The notes: a model not told the origin generated them from the sequence alone. Counted from the stretch's first letter, positions 41,816-51,054 are shown. The stretch: DNA of 64,000 bases from Mesobacillus sp. AQ2 (GCF_030122805.1 NZ_CP126080.1:2113001-2177000); one strand, 5' to 3'. Numbers and translations are program-made.

Positions 41816-41850
41816 AAAATCGCTTAACAGCTGATGCGTTAAGCGATTTT
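41816..41850 (+). terminator. Terminator after the histidine phosphatase
   Basis: AAAATCGCTTAAC and GTTAAGCGATTTT, thirteen perfect pairs. The same arms recur at 63255. Confidence 0.85.
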
Positions 41851-41938
41851 GATTACTGTTATTTTTTTAAAAATGCCGGTTTACTAGCATCCTTTTAATT
41901 CGACACCCAAACGTTTGCTGGTGTTCTTAAATTCTGCC

Positions 41939-42688
41939 TCATCTCATCCCCAAAGCCTTCTTTGTGGCTGGTCCGACGATTCCGTCTGCCTTAAGCTTCT
42001 TCGATTTTTGGAATTTCTTTACGGCTGCTTCTGTTGCTGGGCCGAAAACACCATCGATTCCATTTGTACTATATCCCTTTTTCGTCAGGGTTTGCTGTAG
42101 GCTTTTCACTTCTGCACCCCTCATGCCTTTTTTCAGGACAGTGCTTGATGGTACTGCGGTTACAGGAACAGATGCCTGCCCGGTGACTTTATAACCGTTT
42201 GCAGCAGCAATCGCGTTAAAGGAATTCTTCGAAGTCGTGATGACAACTGGAGTATTGACTTTTACCTGGTCATAAAGCCATTCCACTTCCTGGTCATACA
42301 TCCGAATGCAGCCGGCACTCACATATCCGCCGATCGATTTAGGGTTGTTGTTACCATGGATCGCATAAGTCGTGCCCCAGGTTCCTCTGGCATTGATCCC
42401 CAGCCACCTGTTGCCAAGCGGGTTCCTCGGATCCCCTCCAGGAATTTTCCCGCTGTAATAAGGACGATTCTTGATTTTGTTGACGATTTTGAACTTGCCT
42501 TCAGGAGTATATGATGCCTTACGACCAGTACCCACCTTAAAGGTTTTTATCAGTTTATTATCTTTATAATAAGCGAGTTGATTATTTGACTTGTTAATAA
42601 TAATCATTTCCCCGCCCGCTGCCAGCGCAGGTGCCTCGAAAAACACCATAGAAACCAACAGCATCATGCAAACAAATACCTTTTTCAT
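41939..42688 (-). CDS. L,D-transpeptidase (YkuD) with peptidoglycan-binding domain
   Basis: 249 residues. Signal peptide (KKVFVCMMLLVSMVFF, cleavage after ALA near 23), YkuD catalytic domain at about 25-155 with IHGNNNP and the nucleophile in SAGCIRM, then a linker and a PG_binding_1 domain at about 185-249 (GMRGAEVKSLQQTLTKKGY, GVFGPATEAAVKKFQ). It cross-links or anchors cell wall through meso-diaminopimelate. Start ATG 42688 follows GGAAGGG. Confidence 0.94.
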   Translation of the reverse strand: MKKVFVCMMLLVSMVFFEAPALAAGGEMIIINKSNNQLAYYKDNKLIKTFKVGTGRKASYTPEGKFKIVNKIKNRPYYSGKIPGGDPRNPLGNRWLGINARGTWGTTYAIHGNNNPKSIGGYVSAGCIRMYDQEVEWLYDQVKVNTPVVITTSKNSFNAIAAANGYKVTGQASVPVTAVPSSTVLKKGMRGAEVKSLQQTLTKKGYSTNGIDGVFGPATEAAVKKFQKSKKLKADGIVGPATKKALGMR

Positions 42689-42917
42689 TTCCCTTCCCCC
42701 CTTGAAAAATAAGTACACAACCTCTCATATTTATAAAAGTGTTTACAACCTTATAAACGATTTTTATTTCATAAAAGTTACATATTTTACCTTTATGTGG
42801 AAGGAAAATCTTTCTCGTTGTTTTGACAAGGATGTCGAAAGGTGTAGATAAAGATAATTTTTAATTATATGGTTCAATTTCTGTGCTTTTTCCCATAATG
42901 GGGAGGAAGGAGTGGGA

Positions 42918-43613
42918 ATGGTGAATCATTATCTATCTATTGCACTCGAGCTGACGAGTGGATTTGTCTTTTTATTTATCATGACGAAAATGCAGGGAAA
43001 GACGCAGTTCTCTCAAATAACACCATTTGACTTTATTTCAGCCATCATTCTCGGTGAGTTGGTGGGGAATGCCATCTATGATCATGAAGTGAAGGTAGGT
43101 GAAATCGCCTTTGCAGTTGCTTTGTGGGGAATTCTTGTCTATGTGACAGAGACGATCACCCAGAAGTACCTCGGTTCGCGAAAATTGCTCGAGGGCGAGC
43201 CAAATATCGTTGTCCGCAGAGGGAAGATTAAATACGACGCGTTGAAAAAAGCGAAGCTGGACATCAATCAACTTCAAAGTTTGATCAGGCAGCAGGGGTA
43301 TTTTTCATTGAGGGAAGTCGAATACGCAATCATTGAAACAAACGGAATGATCAGCGTCCTTCCAAAAGCGGATTTCGATACACCCAAGAATAGCGACATG
43401 AAAATCAAAGCAGACGACCCAAGCCTGCCTATCAATATGATTATTGATGGGGAAGTGGTTCAGGCAAATTTGAAGGAAGCCGGGTTGGACGAGCAGTGGC
43501 TGAAACGAGAACTGGAAAAGCAAAAAATCCATCATTTCGAAGACGTACTTTTCGCTGAATGGAAGGAAAATGAACCGCTGTTTGTGCTGGAGTATGACAA
43601 GAAGGCGAATTGA
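42918..43613 (+). CDS. DUF421 membrane protein (YetF-like)
   Basis: 231 residues. Three N-terminal helices with the family's FLFIMTKMQGKTQFSQITPFDFISAIILGELVGNAIYD block, and a soluble C-terminal part with KLLEGEPNIVVRRGKI and REVEYAIIETNGMISVLPK. Typical of YetF/YdfS/YrbG proteins of spore-formers, with roles in spore proteins or membrane that remain poorly defined. AAGGAGTGGGA precedes ATG 42918. Confidence 0.92.
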   Translation: MVNHYLSIALELTSGFVFLFIMTKMQGKTQFSQITPFDFISAIILGELVGNAIYDHEVKVGEIAFAVALWGILVYVTETITQKYLGSRKLLEGEPNIVVRRGKIKYDALKKAKLDINQLQSLIRQQGYFSLREVEYAIIETNGMISVLPKADFDTPKNSDMKIKADDPSLPINMIIDGEVVQANLKEAGLDEQWLKRELEKQKIHHFEDVLFAEWKENEPLFVLEYDKKAN

Positions 43614-43617
43614 CAGA

Positions 43618-43650
43618 AAGGGCTGAACCGGGTATAGGTTCAGCCTTTTT
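43618..43650 (+). terminator. Terminator after the DUF421 gene
   Basis: AAGGGCTGAACC and GGTTCAGCC(TT) pair around seven bases, then TTTTT. Confidence 0.9.
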
Positions 43651-43670
43651 AGGTTAGCAATTGTAGAAAT

Positions 43671-43994
43671 TTATCCTATCAGATATGTACACAAGAAGCC
43701 GGTAATGGCTAAGATGGCCATTAGCAGGAGGTAAGAAATATTCGAAAAAATAGATATTGTGGCAAGGAAAACAACAACGATAATGAGTGTGACAAAGAAA
43801 GAATAAAGGAAACCTTTCCAGACTGGGACTATATTGATATAGGAAGATACATAAGCAATTAAAAAAATAATCACTATAAGGGCGATGTCACCGAAAATAT
43901 GATTTTCAGGCAAGGTGAAGATCAGGGCGAACAACATGAAGAGGATAAGGTTTTGCAAATTCTTGCGCATTCTGATTTCCTTTATTAAATTCAT
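43671..43994 (-). CDS. Small multi-helix membrane protein
   Basis: About 107 residues with three or four hydrophobic helices filling residues 14-105. Start ATG 43994 follows AAGGAAAAC; the open frame to 44087 looks non-coding. Family not recognised. Same strand as the lipoprotein gene upstream, 113 bases apart. Confidence 0.5.
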   Translation of the reverse strand: MNLIKEIRMRKNLQNLILFMLFALIFTLPENHIFGDIALIVIIFLIAYVSSYINIVPVWKGFLYSFFVTLIIVVVFLATISIFSNISYLLLMAILAITGFLCTYLIG

Positions 43995-44107
43995 CAAGTT
44001 TTCCTTCTTCCAGTAAAAATGTTCATAAACATATTCTAAAATCTGGCTATGGGAAATGGGAAGCCATTTTGAAGAAAAAATGCCCACATTTCTGTGAGCA
44101 TTTACAA

Positions 44108-44878
44108 TTATTCTACATCTACGGATTTTTCTGTATGATTATGAATATTCCCTTTTTCCACATGAATTTTCACATTGAAGTGCCCGTGTGAAGGGAATGT
44201 ATATTCAGTGTTGTATGTGCCGGGAGAGATTTCTTTGGCCTCCACGAACTGATGAGCTGTTTCGTTCTCTTGCCAGATTTCAAAACGAACCCTTGCTTCC
44301 GAAATAATCTCATCTTCCTGAGTAATTTTAGTACTTAACTCAGTTGGCTGGTTACTATTAATCGTGGAAGGCTCAAGGAACTCGAATGCAACTTCACTAT
44401 TATGATGATCGGTATGTTCGTGTTCAGCGTGACTTTCATGATTTTCCTTTTCCCCGTCAGCTGAAGAAGATGGCTCTTTCTCACTGCCGGCCACAATTAT
44501 TTCTTTCTTAGGCATGCTATGCATCCGGTTTGCCGTCGTATGGGCTACGATGAAATAATTCCCGCCTTCGTTAAAAGTTTTCTTGATGGCATATATGCCA
44601 TTTTTTTTATTTTGAGCCGGTAACATCTCATGCTCATCCTGGCGGGACTGCCAAATTTCAAACTTCACCTCATCTGCGTCAGTCACTTTCTTCCCGCCCT
44701 GAGTCACTTTTGCTTCAATCGTAACCTCCTGATTGATTTCGATTTTTTCAGGTATGCTAATCGACACCTCCAAAAGTTCTGGTGGATCTTCAAGCGAATC
44801 TTCTTTGTTATCCTGACTAGCGGAACAGGCAGTCAATAGTAACATAATAGCGATAAAAATGGACAATATCTTTTTCAT
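44108..44878 (-). CDS. Lipoprotein with two YtkA-like domains
   Basis: 256 residues. Lipobox LLLTACSAS (Cys near 18) after a hydrophobic signal. Two immunoglobulin-like YtkA/FixH-type domains (about 35-125 and 158-255) each contain VRFEIWQ or VKFEIWQ and end with YNTEYTFPSHGHFNVKIH-type strands. A histidine-rich linker (HESHAEHEHTDHH) between them could bind copper or zinc. Such domains occur in copper handling and cytochrome oxidase assembly. Start ATG 44878 follows GGAGT. Confidence 0.82.
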   Translation of the reverse strand: MKKILSIFIAIMLLLTACSASQDNKEDSLEDPPELLEVSISIPEKIEINQEVTIEAKVTQGGKKVTDADEVKFEIWQSRQDEHEMLPAQNKKNGIYAIKKTFNEGGNYFIVAHTTANRMHSMPKKEIIVAGSEKEPSSSADGEKENHESHAEHEHTDHHNSEVAFEFLEPSTINSNQPTELSTKITQEDEIISEARVRFEIWQENETAHQFVEAKEISPGTYNTEYTFPSHGHFNVKIHVEKGNIHNHTEKSVDVE

Positions 44879-45030
44879 AATACGACTCCAATCCTCAATT
44901 CGATTTCTCAATAATAATAAGGTGTAAATGTGATGAATGTATGAAAAATTTGAAGGTATTAAAGTTCAGATAAGGATGGTTATTATTAAACCGGGAAAAA
45001 TAGCTTAAATTAGGATAGGGATGATGCGAA

Positions 45031-45555
45031 TTGCGTATGAAGATATGCAAGTTGTTTTGTTTCATTATTTTAATGGGCGGTGTTAATAATGCACCAGTGA
45101 TTGCTGCTAAAAACCAGCCACGGCCTTTAGAAGAAATTTATTTCAAGATTGGATATACGACAGTCGAGGAGGCAGTTTCGGAGTTTGAGCAGCATTTTAA
45201 GAAGGATGTAAAACTTCCTGTCAGGGTTCCGCCTATAACTTTCACACATCACTTTGGAAGATTCAATAACTTGGAAGGCGATGTGAACGACTCTTTGGAG
45301 GTGGTGTTTTTAAATGAGGATTTCCCTGGCCTTCATTTTAAAATAGACATTCGGCCTGTTAGTCACAAGATTCCATGGAGTGTTAATGACACTCACAAAC
45401 TACAGAATGGGAGTAATGCGCAATATATCAATGTGGCAAACTTTAACCTTCTTGTTTTTGAAAGGGAGGGCTGGCAGTATATTTTAAGCGTTGATAAAAA
45501 AGCTTCAGGTCAAGTGACTGCAGAAGTCTTAGTTGAGATTGCAAATTCGGTGTGA
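45031..45555 (+). CDS. Hypothetical secreted protein
   Basis: About 174 residues, signal peptide at 4-26 (CKLFCFIILMGGVNNAPVIAA). The mature domain is alpha/beta with YTTVEEAVSEFEQHFKKDVKLP and a PPITFTHHFGRF segment. Possible starts are TTG 45031 or ATG 45037, both with poor ribosome sites (AGGATAGGGATG). Family not recognised. Confidence 0.55.
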   Translation: MRMKICKLFCFIILMGGVNNAPVIAAKNQPRPLEEIYFKIGYTTVEEAVSEFEQHFKKDVKLPVRVPPITFTHHFGRFNNLEGDVNDSLEVVFLNEDFPGLHFKIDIRPVSHKIPWSVNDTHKLQNGSNAQYINVANFNLLVFEREGWQYILSVDKKASGQVTAEVLVEIANSV

Positions 45556-45602
45556 ATTAGGCAAGATGCATCCGTAAAAAATGAGTGCAGCATTTAAAAT
45601 GG

Positions 45603-45815
45603 GGCCCACCGTAAATAAAATGGATCTAACCGTAAATAAATTGGTTGCAACCGTAAATAAATATGTCCAACCGTTAATAAATCATCTTCAACCGTTGATA
45701 AAATGGCTGTAACCGTTGTTAAAAATGCTGTAACCGTCGATAAATCGAGTACAACAATCGATAAAGTTCATTTCAACGGTAGATATCCAATTTTGACCGG
45801 AGATAAATTACCCCA
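45603..45815. repeat. Short tandem intergenic repeat, AACCGTnnATAAAT type
   Basis: ACCGT or a variant recurs about ten times at 20-22 base spacing (45608, 45629, 45650, 45670, 45691, 45712, 45733, then decayed copies), each followed by (A/T)(A/G)ATAAA. It fills the convergent gap of 319 bases between the secreted protein and the HxlR gene. No coding role. Confidence 0.82.
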
Positions 45816-45874
45816 ACCAGCAATTGCCTGAAAAAAGTATATGAAAAAAAGCAGAAGGTATTATCCCTCTGCTT

Positions 45875-46186
45875 CTACAGCCATGTTTGCGACCATGTTT
45901 CGATTTCTTTCATCAGCGGCTCTAATGCCTGGCCTTTTTCGGTTAAGGAATATTCTATTCGTACGGGTGTTTCCGGATATACTTCCCGCTTGACGATTCC
46001 TTCGCTTTCCAGGTCTTTCAGTCTTTCTGACAGGACTCTGCCACTTACTCCTACGGCTGATTCTATTGTGCAAAACCGCTGGGGGCCAGATAAGAGCTGA
46101 TACATAATCAACCCTGTCCATCTTTGGCCTAAGATCCCCATGGCTTTTTCAAATCTAGGGCATATTGACTTATCCAATGAAACCAA
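45875..46186 (-). CDS. HxlR-family transcriptional regulator
   Basis: 103 residues. The family's CPRFEKAMGILGQRWTGLIMYQLLSGPQRF opening (with the conserved Cys near residue 9 that senses quinones or electrophiles in YodB/CatR), winged-helix RVLSERLKDLESEGIV and YSLTEKGQAL are present. Divergent from a CatE-like dioxygenase, the classical target arrangement. GGAG(T)TGG precedes ATG 46186. Confidence 0.93.
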   Translation of the reverse strand: MVSLDKSICPRFEKAMGILGQRWTGLIMYQLLSGPQRFCTIESAVGVSGRVLSERLKDLESEGIVKREVYPETPVRIEYSLTEKGQALEPLMKEIETWSQTWL

Positions 46187-46232
46187 CTCCTTAATCCTAT
46201 TATATACCTTTTGTTAATCAATGAAATAAAAA

Positions 46233-46285
46233 AGTTACTTGCTTAAAGTTATTTTAAATTTTATACTAACTTACATAAAGTAACT
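46233..46285. promoter_or_regulatory. catE-like promoter flanked by a regulator dyad
   Basis: Promoter TTGCTT (46239-46244), 17 bases, TATACT (46262-46267). AGTTACTT (46233-46240) and AAGTAACT (46278-46285) form perfect inverted arms bracketing it, resembling the TTACTT-type sites of HxlR regulators. Confidence 0.6.
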
Positions 46286-46306
46286 AACTTAAACGGAGGT
46301 CCAAAT

Positions 46307-47155
46307 ATGATTTTTCATCAAAAGCCTATTACATTTGTGGGGCAAGTACACTTGAAGGTGAAGGAGTTACAGCGTTCGATCGCTTTCTATGAAAAAGTCA
46401 TGGGGTTTCAAGTATTGGAACAGACGGATTCTTCCGCAAGCTTTACTGCGGATGGAAAAACTGTATTATTAACGATTGAACAGCCGGAAAATGTTATTCC
46501 TAAGCAAGGCAGAACAACTGGCTTATACCACTTTGCTATTCTATTACCGGAACGATCGGATTTAGCGAAGATTGTGCAGCATTTTTTGAAAATTGGATTG
46601 CATTTCGGTTCTTCGGATCATCTTGTGAGTGAAGCACTCTATCTTTCTGATCCAGATGGCAACGGAATCGAAGTCTATAGGGACCGCCAGCCTTCTGAAT
46701 GGGAATGGAAAAACGGCGAGGTAAAAATGACGGTGGACCCGTTGAATCTCGAGGACCTGCTCTCAGGATTGGAGCAGGAAACATGGAATGGCCTTCCTGC
46801 TGGTACGGTAATGGGACATATTCATTTGCATGTCGCCGATTTGAAAAAGGCGGAAGATTTCTATCTAAATGGCCTTGGGTTTGAAGTAGTATGCCGGTAT
46901 GGACATCAGGCTACCTTTATTTCAGATGGGAAATACCATCACCATATAGCTTTGAATACCTGGAATGGAGTGGGTGCACCAACACCGCCAGAAAATAGTG
47001 TGGGGTTAGATTCCTATACACTGATTCTGTCAGACAAAGAAAAGGTAGATAAAATAGTCACTCAGCTGGAAAAGTTGGGTGCATCAGTTACAAAAGAACA
47101 TGATTCTTATGTGACAACCGATCCTTCAGGCAATAAAATAATCCTGAAAGTGTAA
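46307..47155 (+). CDS. CatE-like extradiol dioxygenase (VOC fold)
   Basis: 282 residues with two VOC modules: GQVHLKVKELQRSIAFYEKVMGF and GHIHLHVADLKKAEDFYLNGLGF. Candidate iron ligands are His in the second module start (near 168), His near 214-216 (KYHHHIA) and Glu/Asp near the end (the DPSGNKI segment). Matches Bacillus catechol-2,3-dioxygenase YfiE/CatE, which clears catechols and is controlled by HxlR regulators. AACGGAGGTCC precedes ATG. Confidence 0.88.
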   Translation: MIFHQKPITFVGQVHLKVKELQRSIAFYEKVMGFQVLEQTDSSASFTADGKTVLLTIEQPENVIPKQGRTTGLYHFAILLPERSDLAKIVQHFLKIGLHFGSSDHLVSEALYLSDPDGNGIEVYRDRQPSEWEWKNGEVKMTVDPLNLEDLLSGLEQETWNGLPAGTVMGHIHLHVADLKKAEDFYLNGLGFEVVCRYGHQATFISDGKYHHHIALNTWNGVGAPTPPENSVGLDSYTLILSDKEKVDKIVTQLEKLGASVTKEHDSYVTTDPSGNKIILKV

Positions 47156-47225
47156 CAACCTGATTTTTTACCAATTAGAATCCTCATTTCAGAACAGGAC
47201 ACTCTATTAACAGGAGGGATGTTCA

Positions 47226-48431
47226 TTGAGACTGAGGATTCTATTTTTTATTTGTTTTAGTTATCTTTTCTCTATAAAAGTAAGCGCAGAAGTTACGTTC
47301 ACTGCTGCTTTTGTACGTGACCATCAGTTATGGATCAAAACAGGGGAGCAAGAGGTTCAGGTGACGAAGGGGAGATATGTGCAATCGCCTAAGTGGTCCT
47401 ATGATGGGAGGTTTATCGCTTATATTGACGGCGATGAGCAAGGGAATAAATCAGAACTGTTTATTTATGACACGAAGGAAAAAGACAGCTTTCAGCCATA
47501 TCAAATTGAAACTTCAGATTTTAAATGGTCGCCCACCAGTAATCAGCTAGCCTATAATTCACAGGGGATATTGAATGTTACCAAGATGAAGAACGGCAGG
47601 CCCAGGGGATTTGAGAATGTGGCACTGGGTGTCAGCGGTTTTGAATGGTTCCCGAATGGAAAGGAATTCATAGTGTCCTCACAATCCAGTTTGCGGCCAA
47701 CAGGGTGGGGCCCGATTCCGATGTATAGAATACCAGTGACCGCGAATCTGGATAAAAATAAGATGAAATCCTTTTATACCATTAAGACGGATGAAACCGA
47801 ACTGTTTGGGATTGATGCCGATTATTTCAAGTGGAGTCACGATGGAAAATGGCTTGCCTTCATTGTTATTCCAACAGCCTCATGGTCAATGGATAGCAAT
47901 TCATTATGCGTTCTATCCAATGAAGGAGATCGGTTTCAGGAGGTAGGAAAGATGCTGGGATTCAAAGACTGGATGAAGTGGGCGCCATCAGCGAATCAAC
48001 TTGCCTATATTTCTGGAGAAGGAAGGTTTTTTGTGGAAAATAAAAAAGCCACCATCGCGGAAATGCCTGCAGTACTTCAGCAAAAGCAGTACACACCTGA
48101 AGGATTTGTTGACCTTGACCTGGAGTGGTACTCTCAGGATAAAGTGATTGTTGCCCGGGCGAAAGAGAACAAAGACTGGAATGAAGGTCCTGTTCCAACA
48201 ATGTTTACGACCCTGTATGCCATTGATATAAAAACGGATAGACAGCAACAAATTTCCCATCCAAATACGAATGAACTCGACTATCAGCCACAAGTGGCAG
48301 AAAACTATATTACCTGGTTGCGTAAAAAAGGCAATAGGAATGATTTATGGGTGAAAAAGGGGTTGGACGGCCAAGAGTCTATATGGATTGAAAACATTGA
48401 GTCAGCCCCGGCCATTTTAAAGCCTTTATAG
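47226..48431 (+). CDS. Secreted TolB-like beta-propeller protein
   Basis: 401 residues. Signal peptide at 1-21 (ILFFICFSYLFSI). The mature protein is a six-bladed propeller: PKWSYDGRFIAYIDG, FKWSPTSNQLAYNS, FEWFPNGKEFIV, FKWSHDGKWLAFIV, MKWAPSANQLAYIS are the successive PD40-like blades. TTG 47226 start follows AGGAGGG at eight bases. Ligand unknown; close to spore-associated secreted propellers in Bacillus. No neighbour suggests partner. Confidence 0.82.
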   Translation: MRLRILFFICFSYLFSIKVSAEVTFTAAFVRDHQLWIKTGEQEVQVTKGRYVQSPKWSYDGRFIAYIDGDEQGNKSELFIYDTKEKDSFQPYQIETSDFKWSPTSNQLAYNSQGILNVTKMKNGRPRGFENVALGVSGFEWFPNGKEFIVSSQSSLRPTGWGPIPMYRIPVTANLDKNKMKSFYTIKTDETELFGIDADYFKWSHDGKWLAFIVIPTASWSMDSNSLCVLSNEGDRFQEVGKMLGFKDWMKWAPSANQLAYISGEGRFFVENKKATIAEMPAVLQQKQYTPEGFVDLDLEWYSQDKVIVARAKENKDWNEGPVPTMFTTLYAIDIKTDRQQQISHPNTNELDYQPQVAENYITWLRKKGNRNDLWVKKGLDGQESIWIENIESAPAILKPL

Positions 48432-48463
48432 AACAAAATACCAGACACTTGCGTTAGTCCTTG

Positions 48464-48492
48464 AAGGATTAACGCTATATTTATGAATTAAC
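48464..48492. repeat. Dispersed intergenic motif, copy 1
   Basis: AAGGATTAACGCTATATTTA then TGAATTA. Similar to copies at 51026 and 54886 (core GGATTAAC...TATTT...GAATT). Confidence 0.5.
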
Positions 48493-48573
48493 AATCATTT
48501 TCAAACGTCTTATATTGATTTTATTATATTTTTACTAACTTTATTAAGAAAGTCTAGAAATTAAATACCATTC

Positions 48574-48614
48574 AAAAAGTGCAATGCATTGTAATAGCAA
48601 GAAATGCACTTTTT
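48574..48614. terminator. Bidirectional terminator
   Basis: AAAAAGTGCA and TGCACTTTTT around a 21-base loop, serving the propeller gene and the convergent MFS gene. Confidence 0.75.
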
Positions 48615-48615
48615 G

Positions 48616-49854
48616 TTAAACAATATTTCTAATGTGTTTAGCAGATGAGTCCCTATTAATGATTGTTTTTATTAAAAAGTATAAACCAGGAAGTACAATG
48701 AATGTTCCAATTAACAAATACGTTAATCGGGTGTTAATTCCCAGGAATGAAACAGATGCAAATAAAATCCCCAATGGCATAGTAAGTCTTAAAAATAGCA
48801 AACGAATTGAACTTAACTGGGAAAGTCGTTCTCTAGGTGCTTCTCTCTGAAAGTATGCAGCACTCTGTGCATTAAACAATGGAAATAATATGCCTCCTAT
48901 TAGCTCACAAGCCCAAGCCAATGGGAGAGTTGGAACGAAATAAAGCAAAACAAAGGAAAGTCCACCACCTATTAAACCCGAGTACATAAGGAGATTGTTT
49001 TTAGGTAACTTTGTGAGCAGTAACATTCCTATAGCATATCCAACGGGAAAAGTGACAGAGAATACAGCATACTCCCAAGCTTGTCCATTGAGTTCCCCAC
49101 GAATAAAAGGAACATTTATTACCATGGTTGCTCCTACGGCAAACTGCACAATTGAAGATAAGATCGTTAGTTTTAATAAATGCGGGTATTGAAAAAATGT
49201 GAAGTAACCTGCTTTTAGTTCTTCCCACCAGAACTTTTTGGACCACGTTGCAATTTTTTCAACACTATTCTGTGGTATTTGTAATAAGGATATATAGCTT
49301 AGTAAAAACATTAGACTAGAAATTATGTATATAACATAAATAGGACTGAATATAAGAAGTAATGATGTAATACCAGGCGCAATAAAACTCATTAGTCTAA
49401 GGGTTCCGTCTAATAAACTATTTGCTTGTACTAGCTCTTTTTCAGTACATAAATCAGGCAATAGTGAGAAAGAAAGACTTGCATATATTGGCTGAACTAG
49501 ACCTAATAAACATTGTAAAATAATCAAACCTATTATTGTTATGTAATCCTCTCCACTCAAATAGCCTAAGAGAGGCAGAAGGTATGCTCCTGAACGAATT
49601 AGTTGTATATTTTTTAGCATTTTTTCTTTAATAACATGGTTAAGAAAAGGTGAGCTTATTCCCTGAAGTGCTAAGGAAGGAAGAAAGTAAATCAACCAGA
49701 GAGCTCCCATCCATTCCTTCGACCCCGTAATTTCATACAATAAAAGCCCATTTACAATCCCGCCAGCAGCTCCCCCGAACTCAGAAACAATTTCTCCAAT
49801 CCAAAGAGATATGAACGATCTTGAATACCCCTTTTTATTCATAAATTTCTCCAA
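48616..49854 (-). CDS. MFS transporter
   Basis: 412 residues with twelve predicted helices. SLWIGEIVSEFGGAAGGIVNGLLLYEITGS opens the protein and the repeat-linking loop carries basic residues, matching the DHA/enterobactin-exporter-like MFS. Starts are ATG 49854 or 49842, both overlapping the regulator gene by 8-20 bases, so translation is coupled. Likely an efflux pump controlled by the upstream regulator. Confidence 0.88.
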   Translation of the reverse strand: MEKFMNKKGYSRSFISLWIGEIVSEFGGAAGGIVNGLLLYEITGSKEWMGALWLIYFLPSLALQGISSPFLNHVIKEKMLKNIQLIRSGAYLLPLLGYLSGEDYITIIGLIILQCLLGLVQPIYASLSFSLLPDLCTEKELVQANSLLDGTLRLMSFIAPGITSLLLIFSPIYVIYIISSLMFLLSYISLLQIPQNSVEKIATWSKKFWWEELKAGYFTFFQYPHLLKLTILSSIVQFAVGATMVINVPFIRGELNGQAWEYAVFSVTFPVGYAIGMLLLTKLPKNNLLMYSGLIGGGLSFVLLYFVPTLPLAWACELIGGILFPLFNAQSAAYFQREAPRERLSQLSSIRLLFLRLTMPLGILFASVSFLGINTRLTYLLIGTFIVLPGLYFLIKTIINRDSSAKHIRNIV

Positions 49855-50881
49855 GATATTGATTAAGACGTTTGGAAAAAGATTGGATTTTCAAAGCGTT
49901 TGCTGAGTAAATCCCTTTATCAACCTTAATGAACTTAGCTGCTTTTAACAGGGAAAGTTGATGATGAAGGGTTGTTTTTGAAACATTAAAATGAATGCTC
50001 AAATCTTGTAGAGAAATGGGTCCTTTTGTGATTTGAAACAACAACTTTAAGCGAAGTTCATCTCCCAATGATTTATGACCTTGTACGAGTTCTTGAGGGG
50101 GAACACCAGGTTCTAAAAGTGCCTCTTCGTTTAATGGATAAAAGAACAGCTTTGTGTCAGGAGAGCGTAGTTCCAAAATCCATGGACGATAGGATACATG
50201 CGGTACGAGCTTTACCTGCCATACAGATGGTTCTGGCAGATACTTCGCTCCTCCTGAAATACGTTCGATTTCCTCCAATGGTCTCGAATTATCAATTGTC
50301 CTGTTTTTTTGATTTTCGAAAGACAGGGCTTGCAACCACTTCGCCCAATCCTTTTGTTCACTGATCCACTGAGACCATACAAGAATTGTTTCAGTTAACA
50401 ACCCAATTATGTCCTTATATTCTTTTTGCTGAAAGGAAAGGACATAATCATTAAGATATTCATGATCCTTAAAATAAGAAGCATATTGAAAAAAGGACTC
50501 TCCATTCATATATTTCATTGCTGTGTTTTTCCTTATAGCCTCATATGTACGGTCCTTATAGGGTAAGACTGTTTCATAAAACGATTCTGGTTCCAACTCA
50601 TTTAATGAATTCAAAAAGTCTTGAACATTGGAAGAGCAAAGTTTATTTTGCAACATAAGTAACGCATACCATAAATTCGAATCCTCGATTTCTTTTAGGT
50701 TACTCACTAATGTTGATGGCATAGAGGATTGGTGTTGCAACCAATTTTCATTTTGCTCAAAGGTATGACGCAACTTACTATGAGTAAAGGCTGCAATACC
50801 CAGGGCAATCTCCCATACAGGTGAGGCCTCAACGGATATTAAAAACCTTTCTTGTGGTAGTGGCGAATAAATCTGTTTCAT
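49835..50881 (-). CDS. ArsR-type winged-helix regulator with large N-terminal domain
   Basis: 348 residues. The DNA-binding domain is at the C-terminus (about 265-330: LLFQITKGPISLQDLSIHFNVSKTTLHHQLSLLKAAKFI), typical ArsR-like winged helix. The preceding 260 helical residues form a domain found in Bacillus ArsR-family regulators next to MFS pumps. It overlaps the transporter gene and has a long dyad in front of it, so autoregulation is probable. AGGAGGAATATT precedes ATG. Confidence 0.85.
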   Translation of the reverse strand: MKQIYSPLPQERFLISVEASPVWEIALGIAAFTHSKLRHTFEQNENWLQHQSSMPSTLVSNLKEIEDSNLWYALLMLQNKLCSSNVQDFLNSLNELEPESFYETVLPYKDRTYEAIRKNTAMKYMNGESFFQYASYFKDHEYLNDYVLSFQQKEYKDIIGLLTETILVWSQWISEQKDWAKWLQALSFENQKNRTIDNSRPLEEIERISGGAKYLPEPSVWQVKLVPHVSYRPWILELRSPDTKLFFYPLNEEALLEPGVPPQELVQGHKSLGDELRLKLLFQITKGPISLQDLSIHFNVSKTTLHHQLSLLKAAKFIKVDKGIYSANALKIQSFSKRLNQYLGEIYE

Positions 50882-50906
50882 AATATTCCTCCTTTGTTTA
50901 TATTCT

Positions 50907-50949
50907 AAATATATTGAATTTTGAATTCAATAAAATTCGAAATATATTT
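50907..50949. promoter_or_regulatory. Long imperfect dyad ahead of the regulator/MFS operon
   Basis: AAATATATTGAATTTT pairs with AAAATTC(GA)AATATATTT (two-base bulge) around GAATTCAAT. It lies 25-70 bases upstream of the regulator start, a natural operator position. The remaining 300 bases to the next gene hold the copy-2 motif and nothing else seen. Confidence 0.55.
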
Positions 50950-51025
50950 TATTATAAGAGACAGCGTCAAAACAATCCAAAGGTTGTGACTTAAAGTCCT
51001 TAAAAAACGGGTGCGTAAATCTAAG

Positions 51026-51054
51026 GAGGATTAACAGATTATTTGTTGAATTAC
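51026..51054. repeat. Dispersed intergenic motif, copy 2
   Basis: GAGGATTAACAGATTATTTG then TTGAATTAC. Confidence 0.5.
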
